Source: Streptomyces cyanogenus (GTDB lineage Bacteria; Actinomycetota; Actinomycetes; Streptomycetales; Streptomycetaceae). From it: DNA of 64,000 nt. A program made the position numbers and the translations under genes. Of this stretch, positions 27,160 through 36,756 are shown piece after piece. The notes under the pieces were generated by a model that saw only the letters and a program-made list of their open reading frames with translations, was not told where the DNA came from and ran no database searches. The stretch is from the NCBI RefSeq assembly GCF_017526105.1, contig NZ_CP071839.1, positions 2,532,501 to 2,596,500 of the forward strand, read 5' to 3'. Numbering within the stretch: the stretch's first letter is position 1; each line of letters starts with the position of its first letter.

Positions 27160-27810
27160 TCAGTCCTTGTGGATGGTGCCGTCGGGGTCCAGGCCGCGGA
27201 AGGACAGCAGCACGATCAGGATGCCGCCGCACACGATCGCCGAGTCGGCGAGGTTGAACACCGCGAAGCCCTTGGGCGCGATGAAGTCCACGACCTCGCC
27301 CTCGAAGACGCCCGGCGCCCGGAAGATCCGGTCGGTGAGGTTGCCGAGCGCGCCGCCGAGCAGCAGCCCGAGCGCGACCGCCCAGGGGAAGCTGTACAGC
27401 TTGCGGGCCAGCCGGATGATCACCACGATCACGGCCGCGGCGATCAGCGTGAAGATCACCGTGAAGGCCGCGCCGAACCCGAAGGCGGCACCGGGGTTGC
27501 GGATGGCGTGCAGCTCCAGCAGGTCCCCGAGGATCTGGATCGGCGCGTGGCCCTCCAGCCGGGAGACGACGAGCATCTTGCTGACCAGGTCGAGGGCGTA
27601 GGCGAACGCGGCCACCGCGAACAGCACGGCGATCCGGCGCCCGCGGCCGGTCCGCCGCGCCGGGGCCCCCTGCTCGCCCGCGCGGGACGCGCCGGCCTGC
27701 CCTGACGCGGCGGGGGCACCGGAGCCTGCGGCTGCTCCGTCCGCCGCCGTCCGCTCGCCGCCGTCGTCCGGGGTGTCCGGCGTACCGATGATGCGCTCCG
27801 CCTCTGCCAC
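27160..27810 (-). CDS. lspA: Lipoprotein signal peptidase LspA (signal peptidase II)
   Basis: 216 residues from GTG 27810. A disordered Gly/Ala-rich N-terminus of about 55 residues precedes four membrane helices, longer than the roughly 165 residues of E. coli LspA. The two catalytic aspartates sit in GNLTDRIF and [12 protein letters not shown], and the conserved NPGAAFGF loop is present. It cleaves prolipoproteins after diacylglyceryl transfer to the lipobox Cys. It heads an lspA-rluD-GNAT transcript; the next gene upstream is separated by 67 bases. Confidence 0.96.
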   Translation of the reverse strand: MAEAERIIGTPDTPDDGGERTAADGAAAGSGAPAASGQAGASRAGEQGAPARRTGRGRRIAVLFAVAAFAYALDLVSKMLVVSRLEGHAPIQILGDLLELHAIRNPGAAFGFGAAFTVIFTLIAAAVIVVIIRLARKLYSFPWAVALGLLLGGALGNLTDRIFRAPGVFEGEVVDFIAPKGFAVFNLADSAIVCGGILIVLLSFRGLDPDGTIHKD

Positions 27811-27877
27811 GTGAGTCCCTCAACCTAGGTGCCTGACTGGGGACGAGACTACGGCACGCCCCGAGGGCCCCTCACGT

Positions 27878-29023
27878 TCAGGAGCGGCGTTCCTGCTTCT
27901 GCTTGCACTCCACGCACAGGGTGGCCCGCGGGAAGGCCTGCATACGGGCCTTGCCGATGGGATTGCCGCAGTTCTCGCACAGGCCGTAGGTGCCCGCGTC
28001 GAGCCGTTCCAGGGCCCGCTCGGTCTGGATCAGCATCTCGCGCGCGTTGGCGGCCAGCGCCAGCTCGTGCTCGCGCGTGATGTTCTTGGTGCCGGTGTCG
28101 GCCTGGTCGTCGCCGGCGCCGTCCCCGGAGTCCCGCATCAGCCCGACCAGCGAGGCCTCGGAGGAGCTGATCTCCTCCCGCAGCCGCGTCATCTCGGACT
28201 CCAGTTCCGCGCGGGCCTCGGCGACCTCCTCCGGGGTCCAGGGGTCCTCCCCGGGGCGCACCGCCAGTTCGCCGGGCTCCGCCGCGGCGACGCGTGCCTT
28301 GGGAACGGCGGTCTGTGCCGCCGTGGCCGTGCCAGGAGTCTTCTTCGCAACCACTGTCGTGGCTCCCGTCTGCTTGGCGGCCCGCGCCGCGCCCGCTTTC
28401 TTGGCCGTGCTCGTGCTCTTCTCGGCCGCCGCCGTCACCGCGGCCTCGTGGGCGGCGGCCTTCTGTGCGGCGGTCCTCTTGGCGCCGGTCTTCCTGGCGG
28501 CCGTTTCCTCCACGGCCGTCTCCCGGGCGGCCGCCTTCTTCGCGGCCGTCGTCCTGACGACCGCCTTCTTCGTGGCCGCCTTCTTCACCGCGGCCTTCGC
28601 TGCCGGGGTCTTCTTCGCCGCCGGTTCCTCCACGGCCGCCTCGTCGACAGCCGCCACCCTCTTGGCGGCCGCCTCCTTGACCGCCGCCGTCCTCCTGGCG
28701 GCCGGTTTCTTCGCGACCGCCTTCGTGGCCGCTGCCTTCCCGGCCGCCGTCCTCCCGGCCGCCGTCTTGGCGGCGACCGTCTCCTTGGCATTCGCCCGCG
28801 GAGCCGCCGGCTTCCCGGCCACAGGCTTACCGGCGACCGCCTTCGCGGCCGTCGCGTTCTTGGCGGCCGTCGCCTTCCCGGCGGCCGTCGCGTTCTTGGC
28901 GGCCGTCTTCCTGGCAGCCGTCTTCGTGGCGGCCGTCGTGCTCAGAGCCGTCTTCTTGGTGGCAGGCCTCGCGCCGGTCTTCCCGGTCGCCGGCTGCTGT
29001 ACGGCGGTCTTCTTCGCCACCAT
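27878..29023 (-). CDS. TraR/DksA zinc-finger protein with long histone H1-like Lys/Ala tail
   Basis: 381 residues from ATG 29023, with AAGGGG as ribosome site. Residues 1 to about 235 are low-complexity Ala/Lys/Thr repeats (AAKKTPAAKAAVKKAATKKA and similar), like the tail of HupS or eukaryotic H1. The C-terminal 130 residues form a DksA/TraR domain: an acidic coiled-coil hairpin (EVAEARAELESEMTRLREEI) and a four-cysteine zinc finger (CENCGNPIGKARMQ, LCVECKQKQ). It should bind DNA through the tail and RNA polymerase through the DksA part. A homologue in S. coelicolor has been described as a bifunctional histone-like/DksA-like protein, as I recall. Confidence 0.9.
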   Translation of the reverse strand: MVAKKTAVQQPATGKTGARPATKKTALSTTAATKTAARKTAAKNATAAGKATAAKNATAAKAVAGKPVAGKPAAPRANAKETVAAKTAAGRTAAGKAAATKAVAKKPAARRTAAVKEAAAKRVAAVDEAAVEEPAAKKTPAAKAAVKKAATKKAVVRTTAAKKAAARETAVEETAARKTGAKRTAAQKAAAHEAAVTAAAEKSTSTAKKAGAARAAKQTGATTVVAKKTPGTATAAQTAVPKARVAAAEPGELAVRPGEDPWTPEEVAEARAELESEMTRLREEISSSEASLVGLMRDSGDGAGDDQADTGTKNITREHELALAANAREMLIQTERALERLDAGTYGLCENCGNPIGKARMQAFPRATLCVECKQKQERRS

Positions 29024-29334
29024 GGCCGCGGCCCCTTCACATATTGTGATCTTGCTCGCGAATCGTGCTGGGACGATAAATCGACTTGAGTCCCGCGGCA
29101 ACGGGGCACACCGCCCGATTCGCCCGCCCGCACCCCCCGAGCCACGGGCCTGCATCCGTTGTGCCCAGCTCCCCGCCGGGTAATCCGCCGCTCCCGCCCC
29201 GCGCGGACCCGCGTGCCCGCCCCCTCGCCATTCGGGTCATCCGGCCCGGTCGCACCGCACCCGCCCCGCCGCACGGAAAAAGCGGTCGGCCGCCGTCCGC
29301 GCGGCGCCGTACACTGGGCGGAGCGAAAAGCGTG
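29024..29334. promoter_or_regulatory. Divergent promoter region of the DksA-like gene and ileS
   Basis: No gene seen in this 311-base stretch. CACATATTGTG (29038-29048) is a perfect short palindrome just upstream of the ribosome site of the DksA-like gene. On the plus strand TACACT at 29310 is a good -10 box for ileS, which would start the T-box leader near 29322; a clear -35 is not visible. Several short frames here have poor codon use and were rejected. Confidence 0.5.
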
Positions 29335-29620
29335 GATGGGGACGAGTAGCGGCGTACGCAGCCCAGAGCGACCCGGGGACGGTGTGAGCCCGGGGGCGAG
29401 CGCGACGTGAAGATCACCCCGGAGCCGCCGGAAGAAAGCCGCTGCCGAAGGGCGGCGGCGAGTAGAACCGGCTCGCGACCCCAATGAGGGGGCCCACCGG
29501 CGCGTACGGCGCGGCGGAGGGCCAAGGAGGGTGGTACCGCGGGAGCGCGCCGCACACGGCGTAGACAGGAACGAAGGCTCTCGTCCCTCCGACGGAAGGC
29601 AGCAAGTCCGTTGGAGGATG
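29335..29620 (+). ncRNA. Translational T-box riboswitch controlling ileS
   Basis: The universal T-box core GGTGGTACCGCG lies at 29530-29541; its UGGUACC bulge would pair with the NCCA end of uncharged tRNA(Ile). The likely specifier codon AUC is at 29413-29415, in the family-like context GAAGATCACCCC, and AGTA at 29345-29348 is the stem I loop motif. CCTCCGACGG (29586-29595) can pair with CCGTTGGAGG (29608-29617), which hides the ileS Shine-Dalgarno GGAGG. Alternatively CGTCCCTCC can pair with the T-box strand AGGAGGG..., freeing it. There is no U-tract, so control is of translation, as in other actinobacterial ileS leaders. Confidence 0.93.
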
Positions 29621-29627
29621 CTCGCAG

Positions 29628-32600
29628 ATGACAGCGCCGACGTACCGCCAGGTGCCCGCACAGGTCGACCTGCCCGCTCTTGAGCACGCCGTGCTCGACT
29701 TCTGGCGCGAGCAGAAGATCTTCGCCAAGAGCCTGGAGCAGTCCGGGGGCCGCCCCGAGTGGGTGTTCTACGAGGGCCCGCCCACCGCCAACGGCATGCC
29801 CGGTGCCCACCACATCGAGGCGCGCGTCTTCAAGGACGTCTTCCCCCGCTTCCGCACCATGCGCGGCTACCACGTGGCCCGCAAGGCCGGCTGGGACTGC
29901 CACGGCCTGCCCGTGGAGCTGGCCGTCGAGAAGGAACTCGGCTTCTCCGGCAAGCAGGACATCGAGGCGTACGGCATCGCCGAGTTCAACGCCAAGTGCC
30001 GCGAGTCCGTGACCCGGCACACCGACGCCTTCGCCGAGCTGACGACCCGCATGGGCTACTGGGTCGACCTGGACGACGCCTACCGGACCATGGACCCCGA
30101 GTACGTGGAGTCGGTCTGGTGGTCGCTGAAGGAGATCTTCAACAAGGGCCTGCTGGTCCAGGACCACCGCGTCGCCCCCTGGTGCCCGCGCTGCGGCACC
30201 GGCCTGTCCGACCACGAGCTGGCACAGGGCTACGAGACGGTCGTCGACCCGTCCGTGTACGTCCGTTTCCCGCTCACCTCCGGTCCGCTGGCCGGCCAGG
30301 CCGCGCTCCTGGTGTGGACGACCACCCCCTGGACGCTGGTGTCCAACACCGCGGTCGCCGCGCACCCCGAGGTCACCTACGTCGTCGCGACCGACGGCGA
30401 GGAGAAGCTCGTCGTCGCCGAGCCGCTCGTCGCCAGGGCGCTCGGCGAGGGCTGGGAGACCACGGGCCAGACCTTCACCGGTGCCGAGATGGAGCGCTGG
30501 ACGTACCAGCGTCCGTTCGAGCTCGTGGAGTTCCCCGAGCCGGCGCACTTCGTGGTGAACGCCGAGTACGTCACCACCGAGGACGGCACGGGCCTGGTCC
30601 ACCAGTCCCCCGCCTTCGGTGAGGACGACCTCAAGGTCTGCCGCTCCTACGGCCTGCCCGTGGTGAACCCGGTCCGCCCGGACGGCACCTTCGAGGAGGG
30701 CGTCCCGCTGGTCGGCGGCGTCTTCTTCAAGAAGGCGGACGAAAAGCTCACCGCGGACCTCCAGCAGCGCGGCCTCCTCTTCAAGCACCTGCCGTACGAG
30801 CACAGCTACCCGCACTGCTGGCGCTGCCACACCGCGCTGCTCTACTACGCGCAGCCCTCCTGGTACATCCGCACGACGGCGATCAAGGACCGCCTGATCC
30901 AGGAGAACGAGAAGACCAACTGGTTCCCGGAGACGGTCAAGCACGGCCGCTTCGGCGACTGGCTGAGCAACAACATCGACTGGGCGCTGTCCCGCAACCG
31001 CTACTGGGGCACTCCGCTGCCCATCTGGCGCTGCGAGGAGGACCACCTCACCTGCGTCGGCTCCCGCGCGGAGCTGACCGGGCTGACCGGCACCGACCAG
31101 TCGGCCCTGGACCCGCACCGCCCGTACATCGACGAGGTCACCTTCGCCTGCCCGCACGAGGGCTGCGGGAAGACGGCCACGCGCGTGCCCGAGGTCATCG
31201 ACGCCTGGTACGACTCGGGCTCGATGCCGTTCGCGCAGTGGGGCTACCCGCACAAGAACAAGGAGCTGTTCGAGAGCCGGTACCCGGCGCAGTTCATCTC
31301 CGAGGCGATCGACCAGACCCGCGGCTGGTTCTACACGCTGATGGCCGTCGGCACCCTCGTCTTCGACAAGTCGTCGTACGAGAACGTCGTCTGCCTCGGC
31401 CACATCCTCGCCGAGGACGGCCGCAAGATGTCCAAGCACCTCGGCAACACCCTGGACCCCATCCCGCTCATGGACCAGCACGGCGCGGACGCGGTGCGCT
31501 GGTTCATGGCGGCCGGCGGTTCCCCGTGGGCCGCGCGCCGGGTGGGCCACGGCACCATCCAGGAGGTCGTCCGCAAGACCCTGCTGACGTACTGGAACAC
31601 GGTCGCCTTCCAGGCCCTGTACGCCCGCACGTCGCAGTGGGCGCCGTCCGCGGCGGACCCGGCGCCGGCCGACCGCCCGGTGCTGGACCGCTGGCTGCTG
31701 TCGGAGCTGCACGCGCTCACCGACCAGGTGACCCAGGCGCTGGAGGCGTACGACACCCAGCGCGCCGGCAAGCTGCTGTCCGCGTTCGTGGACGACCTGT
31801 CGAACTGGTACGTCCGCCGTTCGCGCCGCCGCTTCTGGCAGGGCGACAAGGCCGCGCTGCGCACGCTGCACGAGGTGCTGGAGACGGTCACCAAGCTGAT
31901 GGCGCCGATCACCCCGTTCATCGCCGAGCGGGTCTGGCAGGACCTGGTCGTCCCGGTCACCCCGGGCGCGCCGGAGTCCGTGCACCTGGCCACCTGGCCG
32001 GAGGCGGACCTGTCGGCGATCGACCCGGAGCTGTCGAGGCAGATGGTCCTGGTCCGCCGGCTGGTGGAGCTGGGCCGTGCCACGCGCGCGGAGTCGGGCG
32101 TCAAGACCCGTCAGCCGCTGTCCCGGGCGCTGATCGCGGCGACCGGGTTCGACTCCCTGGACCCGGAGCTGCACACGCAGATCACCGAGGAGCTGAACGT
32201 CGAGGCGTTGGCGTCCCTGAGCGAGGTCGGCGGCAGCCTGGTCGACACGACCGCCAAGGCGAACTTCCGGGCGCTCGGCAAGCGGTTCGGCAAGCGGGTG
32301 CAGGACGTGGCGAAGGCGATCGCCGCCGCCGACGCCGCCGCGCTGTCCCTCGCCCTGCGCGAGGGCACGGCCTCGGTGGACGTCGACGGGGAGACGGTCA
32401 CGCTCGCCCCGGACGAGGTGATCATCACGGAAACCCCGCGCGAGGGCTGGTCGGTGGCCTCCGACTCCGGTGCGACGGTCGCCCTGGACCTGGAGATCAC
32501 CGAGGAGCTGCGGCAGGCGGGCCTGGCCCGTGACGCGATCCGGCTGATCCAGGAGGCCCGCAAGAACAGCGGCCTGGACGTCGCCGACCGGATCGCGCTG

Positions 32601-32771
32601 CGCTGGACGTCGGCCGATCCCGCGGTGGTCGCCGCGCTGTCCGAGCACAGTGAGCTGATCGCCGACGAGGTGCTGGCCACCGACTTCGGCCAGGGTGAGG
32701 CCGACGACAACTACGGTGCCGCGTTCACCGACGAGGGTCTGTCGCTGACGTTCCGACTGCGCAAGGTGTAA
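29628..32771 (+). CDS. ileS: Isoleucyl-tRNA synthetase, IleS2 type
   Basis: 1047 residues, class Ia synthetase. The ATP signature region is PPTANGMPGAHHIEAR: the canonical HXGH tetrad reads G59-A60-H61-H62 here. The KMSKS loop is DGRKMSKHLGN. The editing domain (LVWTTTPWTLVSNTAV) and the anticodon-binding region (SNWYVRRSRRRFW) are intact, and a C-terminal extension replaces the Zn finger of bacterial type 1 enzymes. This fits the eukaryote-like IleRS2 class, which tolerates mupirocin. Expression is under the T-box upstream. It is monocistronic, with a terminator directly after it. Confidence 0.96.
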   Translation: MTAPTYRQVPAQVDLPALEHAVLDFWREQKIFAKSLEQSGGRPEWVFYEGPPTANGMPGAHHIEARVFKDVFPRFRTMRGYHVARKAGWDCHGLPVELAVEKELGFSGKQDIEAYGIAEFNAKCRESVTRHTDAFAELTTRMGYWVDLDDAYRTMDPEYVESVWWSLKEIFNKGLLVQDHRVAPWCPRCGTGLSDHELAQGYETVVDPSVYVRFPLTSGPLAGQAALLVWTTTPWTLVSNTAVAAHPEVTYVVATDGEEKLVVAEPLVARALGEGWETTGQTFTGAEMERWTYQRPFELVEFPEPAHFVVNAEYVTTEDGTGLVHQSPAFGEDDLKVCRSYGLPVVNPVRPDGTFEEGVPLVGGVFFKKADEKLTADLQQRGLLFKHLPYEHSYPHCWRCHTALLYYAQPSWYIRTTAIKDRLIQENEKTNWFPETVKHGRFGDWLSNNIDWALSRNRYWGTPLPIWRCEEDHLTCVGSRAELTGLTGTDQSALDPHRPYIDEVTFACPHEGCGKTATRVPEVIDAWYDSGSMPFAQWGYPHKNKELFESRYPAQFISEAIDQTRGWFYTLMAVGTLVFDKSSYENVVCLGHILAEDGRKMSKHLGNTLDPIPLMDQHGADAVRWFMAAGGSPWAARRVGHGTIQEVVRKTLLTYWNTVAFQALYARTSQWAPSAADPAPADRPVLDRWLLSELHALTDQVTQALEAYDTQRAGKLLSAFVDDLSNWYVRRSRRRFWQGDKAALRTLHEVLETVTKLMAPITPFIAERVWQDLVVPVTPGAPESVHLATWPEADLSAIDPELSRQMVLVRRLVELGRATRAESGVKTRQPLSRALIAATGFDSLDPELHTQITEELNVEALASLSEVGGSLVDTTAKANFRALGKRFGKRVQDVAKAIAAADAAALSLALREGTASVDVDGETVTLAPDEVIITETPREGWSVASDSGATVALDLEITEELRQAGLARDAIRLIQEARKNSGLDVADRIALRWTSADPAVVAALSEHSELIADEVLATDFGQGEADDNYGAAFTDEGLSLTFRLRKV

Positions 32772-32786
32772 GCGCCGAGCGGTGTG

Positions 32787-32826
32787 AGAAGGGCCCGGTC
32801 TCCGTCGAGGAGGCCGGGCCCTTCTT
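32787..32826 (+). terminator. Terminator of ileS
   Basis: A 15-base stem (AGAAGGGCCCGGTCT pairing with AGGCCGGGCCCTTCT, one G-U pair) begins 16 bases after the ileS stop. Confidence 0.85.
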
Positions 32827-32919
32827 CCTGTGTGGCGGTCGGTCCGGTTGCCGTGCGCGGTTCCGTGCGCCCTGAAGGATCTCACCGCGCCCGGCACCGG
32901 CAGCTCAACCCGCGTAAAA

Positions 32920-32960
32920 AGGGCGGGCCCCCCGTGACCGAAGTCCGGGGGGCCCGCCCT
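32920..32960 (-). terminator. Terminator of divIVA with U-tract
   Basis: Perfect 15-base arms (AGGGCGGGCCCCCCG and complement) with an 11-base loop. On the minus strand, the direction of divIVA, it is followed by TTTTT, so it is a classical intrinsic terminator 45 bases after the divIVA stop. Confidence 0.9.
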
Positions 32961-33004
32961 GGGGACGCTGCCGACGCCGTTGTCGTACCGGTCTCACAGA
33001 CCCG

Positions 33005-34123
33005 TCAGTTGTCGTCCTCGTCGATCAGGAAACCGCGCATCGGCGAGGGAGCCTGACCCATCGGGGACGGGCCCTGCGGACGGACCGGAGCCATGGGCTG
33101 GGTCATGGCCGGGGTCATCTGCTGCTGACCGCCGTAGGACGGCGCGGACGGAGCGGGCGAGCCGCCCATCGTCTGGTTGCCGCCGTAGGACGGGGCGCTC
33201 GCGCCGGCCGGAGCCATGGAGGGCGCCGGGGACGGCGGCAGGGACGCGGTGGCCGGGGTGCGCGGCGGGGCCAGGGAGTCGTCGGCCTGGGTCTCCAGCT
33301 GACGCAGCTGGGACTCGAGGTACGACTTCAGGCGCGTGCGGTACTCGCGCTCGAAGCCGCGCAGGTCCTCGACCTTGCGCTCCAGCGTGGCGCGCGCGGA
33401 CTCCAGGGAGCCCATGGCGACGCGGTGCTTCTCCTGCGCGTCCCGCTCCAGGGCGTCGGCCTTGGCACGGGCGTCACGCTCCAGACCCTCGGCGCGGCTG
33501 CGGGCCTCGCCGACGATCTTGTTGGCCTCGGAGCGGGCCTCGGCGATCGCCTGGTCGGCGGTCTGCTGGGCCAGCGAGAGGACACGGGCGGCGCTGTCGC
33601 CACCGGGGCCCTGACCGGGGCCGCCCATCGGACCGCCCATGGGGCCGCCCATCGGACCACCCATCTGCTGCTGCATGGGCGGCTGACCGCCCATCGGGCC
33701 CTGACCCATCGGACCCTGGCCCATCGGGCCGGGACCCTGCGGGCCGCCCTGACCGCCGGGGCCGGCGGGCAGCTGCGGGGCACCGCTCGGCAGCTGGGGC
33801 GGGCCTCCCATGGGGCCGCCCATCTGCTGCTGCGGCGGGCCCGATATCCCGGCGGGCACCGGCTGGCCGGGACCTCGCATGCCCTGCTGCTGGGGATGCT
33901 GCTGTTCCTGCTCGGGAGGTTTGCGCATGTTCTGCTGGTTCTGCGCGGCGGCTCGCGTCGCGGCGGCCAGCTTGGCGCGCAGATCCTCGTTCTCGCGGAG
34001 CAGACGGGTCAGTTCGGCTTCGACCTCGTCGAGGAAGGCATCGACCTCGTCCTCGTCATAGCCTTCTCGGAGGCGGACGGTCGTGAACTGCTTGTTCCGC
34101 ACGTCCTCGGGGGTCAACGGCAT
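33005..34123 (-). CDS. divIVA: Polar growth determinant DivIVA (Wag31)
   Basis: 372 residues. The N-terminal lipid-binding domain [20 protein letters not shown] leads into a first coiled coil ([20 protein letters not shown]). Residues about 75-195 are a Gln/Pro/Gly/Met-rich insert with tandem MGGP and GPMGQ units, then a second coiled coil (about 200-290: [20 protein letters not shown]...), and a Pro/Ser tail ending DEDDN. In Streptomyces DivIVA forms the polarisome at hyphal tips, recruits wall synthesis and marks new branches. The long insert is typical of the genus; its repeat number probably varies between strains. Confidence 0.95.
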   Translation of the reverse strand: MPLTPEDVRNKQFTTVRLREGYDEDEVDAFLDEVEAELTRLLRENEDLRAKLAAATRAAAQNQQNMRKPPEQEQQHPQQQGMRGPGQPVPAGISGPPQQQMGGPMGGPPQLPSGAPQLPAGPGGQGGPQGPGPMGQGPMGQGPMGGQPPMQQQMGGPMGGPMGGPMGGPGQGPGGDSAARVLSLAQQTADQAIAEARSEANKIVGEARSRAEGLERDARAKADALERDAQEKHRVAMGSLESARATLERKVEDLRGFEREYRTRLKSYLESQLRQLETQADDSLAPPRTPATASLPPSPAPSMAPAGASAPSYGGNQTMGGSPAPSAPSYGGQQQMTPAMTQPMAPVRPQGPSPMGQAPSPMRGFLIDEDDN

Positions 34124-34177
34124 CTCTTCACCTCAACGTAGTCATCGGCAGTCGGCAAGACCGGATCGTCCCCACCC

Positions 34178-34468
34178 TCATCTCACGAAGCTCCCCGCGA
34201 CCGAGATGAGAATGTAGACGATGATCATCAGTACGAAGAAGGACAGGTCGAGCGCCACGCCCCCGAGACGCAGCGGCGGAATGAACCGCCGCAGAAGCTT
34301 CAGCGGTGGATCGGTGACAGTGTAGGTGGCCTCCAGTACGACCACCATCGCCTTGCCGGGTTGCCACGAGCGGGCGAACTGGAAAACGTAGTCCATGACG
34401 AGCCGGAAGATGAGCACGACGAGGAACACCATCAGCGCGATGTAGATCACCTGCGCGAACACGCTCAT
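34178..34468 (-). CDS. sepG: YggT/YlmG-family membrane protein (SepG)
   Basis: 96 residues with two membrane segments: VIYIALMVFLVVLIFRLVMDYV and LDLSFFVLMIIVYILISV, joined by a cytoplasmic loop ending in TDPPLKLLRRFIPP, the family signature. In S. coelicolor the protein at this position is called SepG and helps localise SsgB and FtsZ during sporulation. It lies between sepF and divIVA, 60 bases after sepF and 54 before divIVA, and is probably co-transcribed with them. Confidence 0.9.
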   Translation of the reverse strand: MSVFAQVIYIALMVFLVVLIFRLVMDYVFQFARSWQPGKAMVVVLEATYTVTDPPLKLLRRFIPPLRLGGVALDLSFFVLMIIVYILISVAGSFVR

Positions 34469-34528
34469 GGCCTGTGGTTCCCTCTCCCCTGTTCCGTGCT
34501 CTTCCGTGCTTCGATCCGGTCGTACGTC

Positions 34529-35170
34529 TCAGCTCTGGTTGAAGAACCCGCCCTCTGCGATGCGGGCCTTGTCCTCCGCCGTGACATCGACGTTAGCAGG
34601 AGACAACAGGAACACCTTCTGCGTCACCCGCTCGATGCTGCCGTGAAGACCAAACACCAAACCGGCCGCAAAGTCGACAAGTCGCTTCGCGTCTGTGTCA
34701 TCCATCTCAGTCAGATTCATGATCACCGGGGTGCCCTCACGGAAGTGTTCCCCGATGGTACGGGCCTCGTTGTAGGTCCGAGGGTGAAGCGTGGTGATCC
34801 GGTAAGGCTCTCGTTCGGACACGACCTTGGGCATGATCACCGGCGCGTTCTTCTCCAGGGACTGGCGTTCTTGTGTGATGGACGCCACGGGCGCGATGCG
34901 CGCCGGACGTCCGGATTCCGCAGCGAGCGAAGTCGCACGGGCGACCGGTTCGCGAGGAGCGGGCGGTTGCACGATTCGCACCTCTTCGTCCCTTTGGGAC
35001 TGATGTGCGCCGTGCGACTGGTGTGACGCTTCGTGCCGTCGATGGTCCCGCTCCGGCTCCGGGTCCAGTTCGGGCTCGAAGTCGTCGTCGGGGTCGAATC
35101 CGCGGCCGTCGTACCCATCGTCCTCCACGAGGCCGAGGTAGACCGCCATCTTGCGCATCGCGCCGGCCAT
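34529..35170 (-). CDS. sepF: Cell division protein SepF
   Basis: 213 residues from ATG 35170. The N-terminal amphipathic membrane-binding helix is [18 protein letters not shown]. An acidic/His-rich linker (about 20-100) leads to the SepF core: [56 protein letters not shown] and [13 protein letters not shown]. SepF tethers FtsZ to the membrane and binds its C-terminal tail; actinobacteria lack FtsA. A 128-base gap before the gene holds an AT-rich spot (near 35265) that may be a promoter. Confidence 0.95.
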   Translation of the reverse strand: MAGAMRKMAVYLGLVEDDGYDGRGFDPDDDFEPELDPEPERDHRRHEASHQSHGAHQSQRDEEVRIVQPPAPREPVARATSLAAESGRPARIAPVASITQERQSLEKNAPVIMPKVVSEREPYRITTLHPRTYNEARTIGEHFREGTPVIMNLTEMDDTDAKRLVDFAAGLVFGLHGSIERVTQKVFLLSPANVDVTAEDKARIAEGGFFNQS

Positions 35171-35298
35171 GCTCTGAGTCCTCCGCTCTGTGGTGGATCG
35201 ACTGACGACTGCCAAGTGCCCGCGATCCACGTGGTCCTTGCGCCCGCCTTGGCGCGCATTGACCATATTTTCTGCTGTGGTCCGACTTCCTGGCGACG

Positions 35299-36018
35299 TT
35301 ACCCGAGCCTGGGGCGGACTCCGAGTACCGCGGTGCCGACGCGCACATGTGTCGCCCCGGCGGCCACGGCCTGTTCGAGGTCCGCACTCATCCCTGCCGA
35401 CACCATGGTTGCAGCCGGATGAGTTCGGCGCAGGTCAGTCGACAAATCCATGAGGCGCTCGAACGCCGCCTGTTCGCGCCCCGCGTACTCCCCGGTGAGC
35501 GGGGCGACGGTCATCAGCCCGTCGAGCCGCAGTCCGGGCGCGCCGGCGACGAGGTCGGCCAACTCTTCGATTCCGGCCGGGGCCACGCCGCCGCGCTCGC
35601 CCCGTCCGCTCTCTCCGGCGTCGAGCGCCACCTGGATCAGGCAGCCCACCTCGCGCCCGGCGCGCACCGCCTCCTTCGACAGGGCGGTGACGAGCCGGGA
35701 CCGGTCGACGGACTGCACGACATCGGCATAACCGACCACGGAGCGCACCTTGTTGGTCTGCAACTGACCGACAAAGTGCCATTTGAGGGGCAGATCCGCA
35801 CAGGCGGCGGCCTTCGGGGCCGCGTCCTGGTCGCGGTTCTCGGCGACATGGCGTACACCGAGTCCGGACAGGATCCGCACATCGCTCGCCGGGTAGGTCT
35901 TGGTGACCACGATCAGGGTCACCTCCTCCCGGGCGCGCCCGGCCGCCCTGCACGCGGCGGTGATGCGTTCCTCCACCTTCGCCAGGTTCGCGGCGAGTTC
36001 GGTCTTACGGTCCGTCAT
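35299..36018 (-). CDS. YggS-family PLP homeostasis protein
   Basis: 239 residues. The alanine-racemase-like single-domain fold has the PLP lysine in [38 protein letters not shown] and the C-terminal phosphate-binding loop [29 protein letters not shown]. Members control free PLP and amino-acid pools and have no known catalytic turnover. Position between pgeF and sepF is conserved in actinobacteria and firmicutes. Six bases separate it from the YfiH gene. Confidence 0.95.
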   Translation of the reverse strand: MTDRKTELAANLAKVEERITAACRAAGRAREEVTLIVVTKTYPASDVRILSGLGVRHVAENRDQDAAPKAAACADLPLKWHFVGQLQTNKVRSVVGYADVVQSVDRSRLVTALSKEAVRAGREVGCLIQVALDAGESGRGERGGVAPAGIEELADLVAGAPGLRLDGLMTVAPLTGEYAGREQAAFERLMDLSTDLRRTHPAATMVSAGMSADLEQAVAAGATHVRVGTAVLGVRPRLG

Positions 36019-36024
36019 TCCCCA

Positions 36025-36756
36025 TCAGTCCAGCCAGACGTAGCTCGCGAGCCGCCCTGTGGTGCGGTCGCGGCGGTACGAGAAGTGGTCGCCCGACTCC
36101 AGCGTGCACACCGGCACCTGCGCCCGGTCGCACACCCCGAGCCGGTCGAGCTGCGCGTGCACGCCGGCGCCCACGTCGACCGCCGGCGTGCCCCAGCTGG
36201 TCTCGGCGTGCGCCGCCGGCTCCACGGCGGCCACCTCGGCGCGCATCGGCTCCGGCACCTCGTAGCACCGGCCGCAGACGGCCGGTCCGGTGCGGGCGAC
36301 GATCCGCTCCGGTGCGGCGCCGAGCGAGACCATGGCCCGTACGGCGGCGGGGACGACGCCCTTGACCATGCCGGGCCGGCCCGCGTGGGCCGCGGCGGCG
36401 ACCCCGGCGACGGGGTCGGCCAGCAGCACCGGCACGCAGTCGGCGGTGAGGACGGCGAGGGCGAGTCCGCGCCGGGCGGTGACGATCGCGTCGACCTCCG
36501 GCACCGGCCTCCCCGTGCCCCACGGCTCGTCCACCACGGCGACGTCGGCGCCGTGCACCTGGTTCATCCAGACGACCAGCTCGGGGTCCAGGCCGAGCGA
36601 CTTGGCCGCCAGCTCCCTGTTCTCCCGTACCGCCTCGGGTGCGTCGCCGACCGCGCCGCCGAGGTTGAGCTCCTCATACGGAGCGGCGCTCACCCCGCCC
36701 CACCGGTCGGTGAAGGCGAAGTGCGCGCCGCTCACGCTCTCGCGCTGTCCTATCAC
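36025..36756 (-). CDS. pgeF: YfiH/PgeF (YlmD) family protein
   Basis: 243 residues from GTG 36756, which overlaps the ftsZ stop. The Zn-ligand motifs are [23 protein letters not shown] and [13 protein letters not shown] (His, Cys, His). Homologues were annotated as laccase-like polyphenol oxidases; biochemical work on relatives supports purine nucleoside phosphorylase/adenosine deaminase activity and, in E. coli, editing of peptidoglycan precursors with L-Ser. The location beside ftsZ and mur genes fits the last role, but that is inference. Confidence 0.92.
   Translation of the reverse strand: MIGQRESVSGAHFAFTDRWGGVSAAPYEELNLGGAVGDAPEAVRENRELAAKSLGLDPELVVWMNQVHGADVAVVDEPWGTGRPVPEVDAIVTARRGLALAVLTADCVPVLLADPVAGVAAAAHAGRPGMVKGVVPAAVRAMVSLGAAPERIVARTGPAVCGRCYEVPEPMRAEVAAVEPAAHAETSWGTPAVDVGAGVHAQLDRLGVCDRAQVPVCTLESGDHFSYRRDRTTGRLASYVWLD

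Noticed and set aside
29024..29334. Short ORFs between the DksA-like gene and ileS
   Set aside because: Poor codon use, no ribosome site, and overlap with the ileS promoter and T-box leader.
29037..32897. Long minus-strand open frame opposite ileS
   Set aside because: Also an antisense shadow of high-GC coding DNA; it would span the T-box and terminator and has no recognisable domain.
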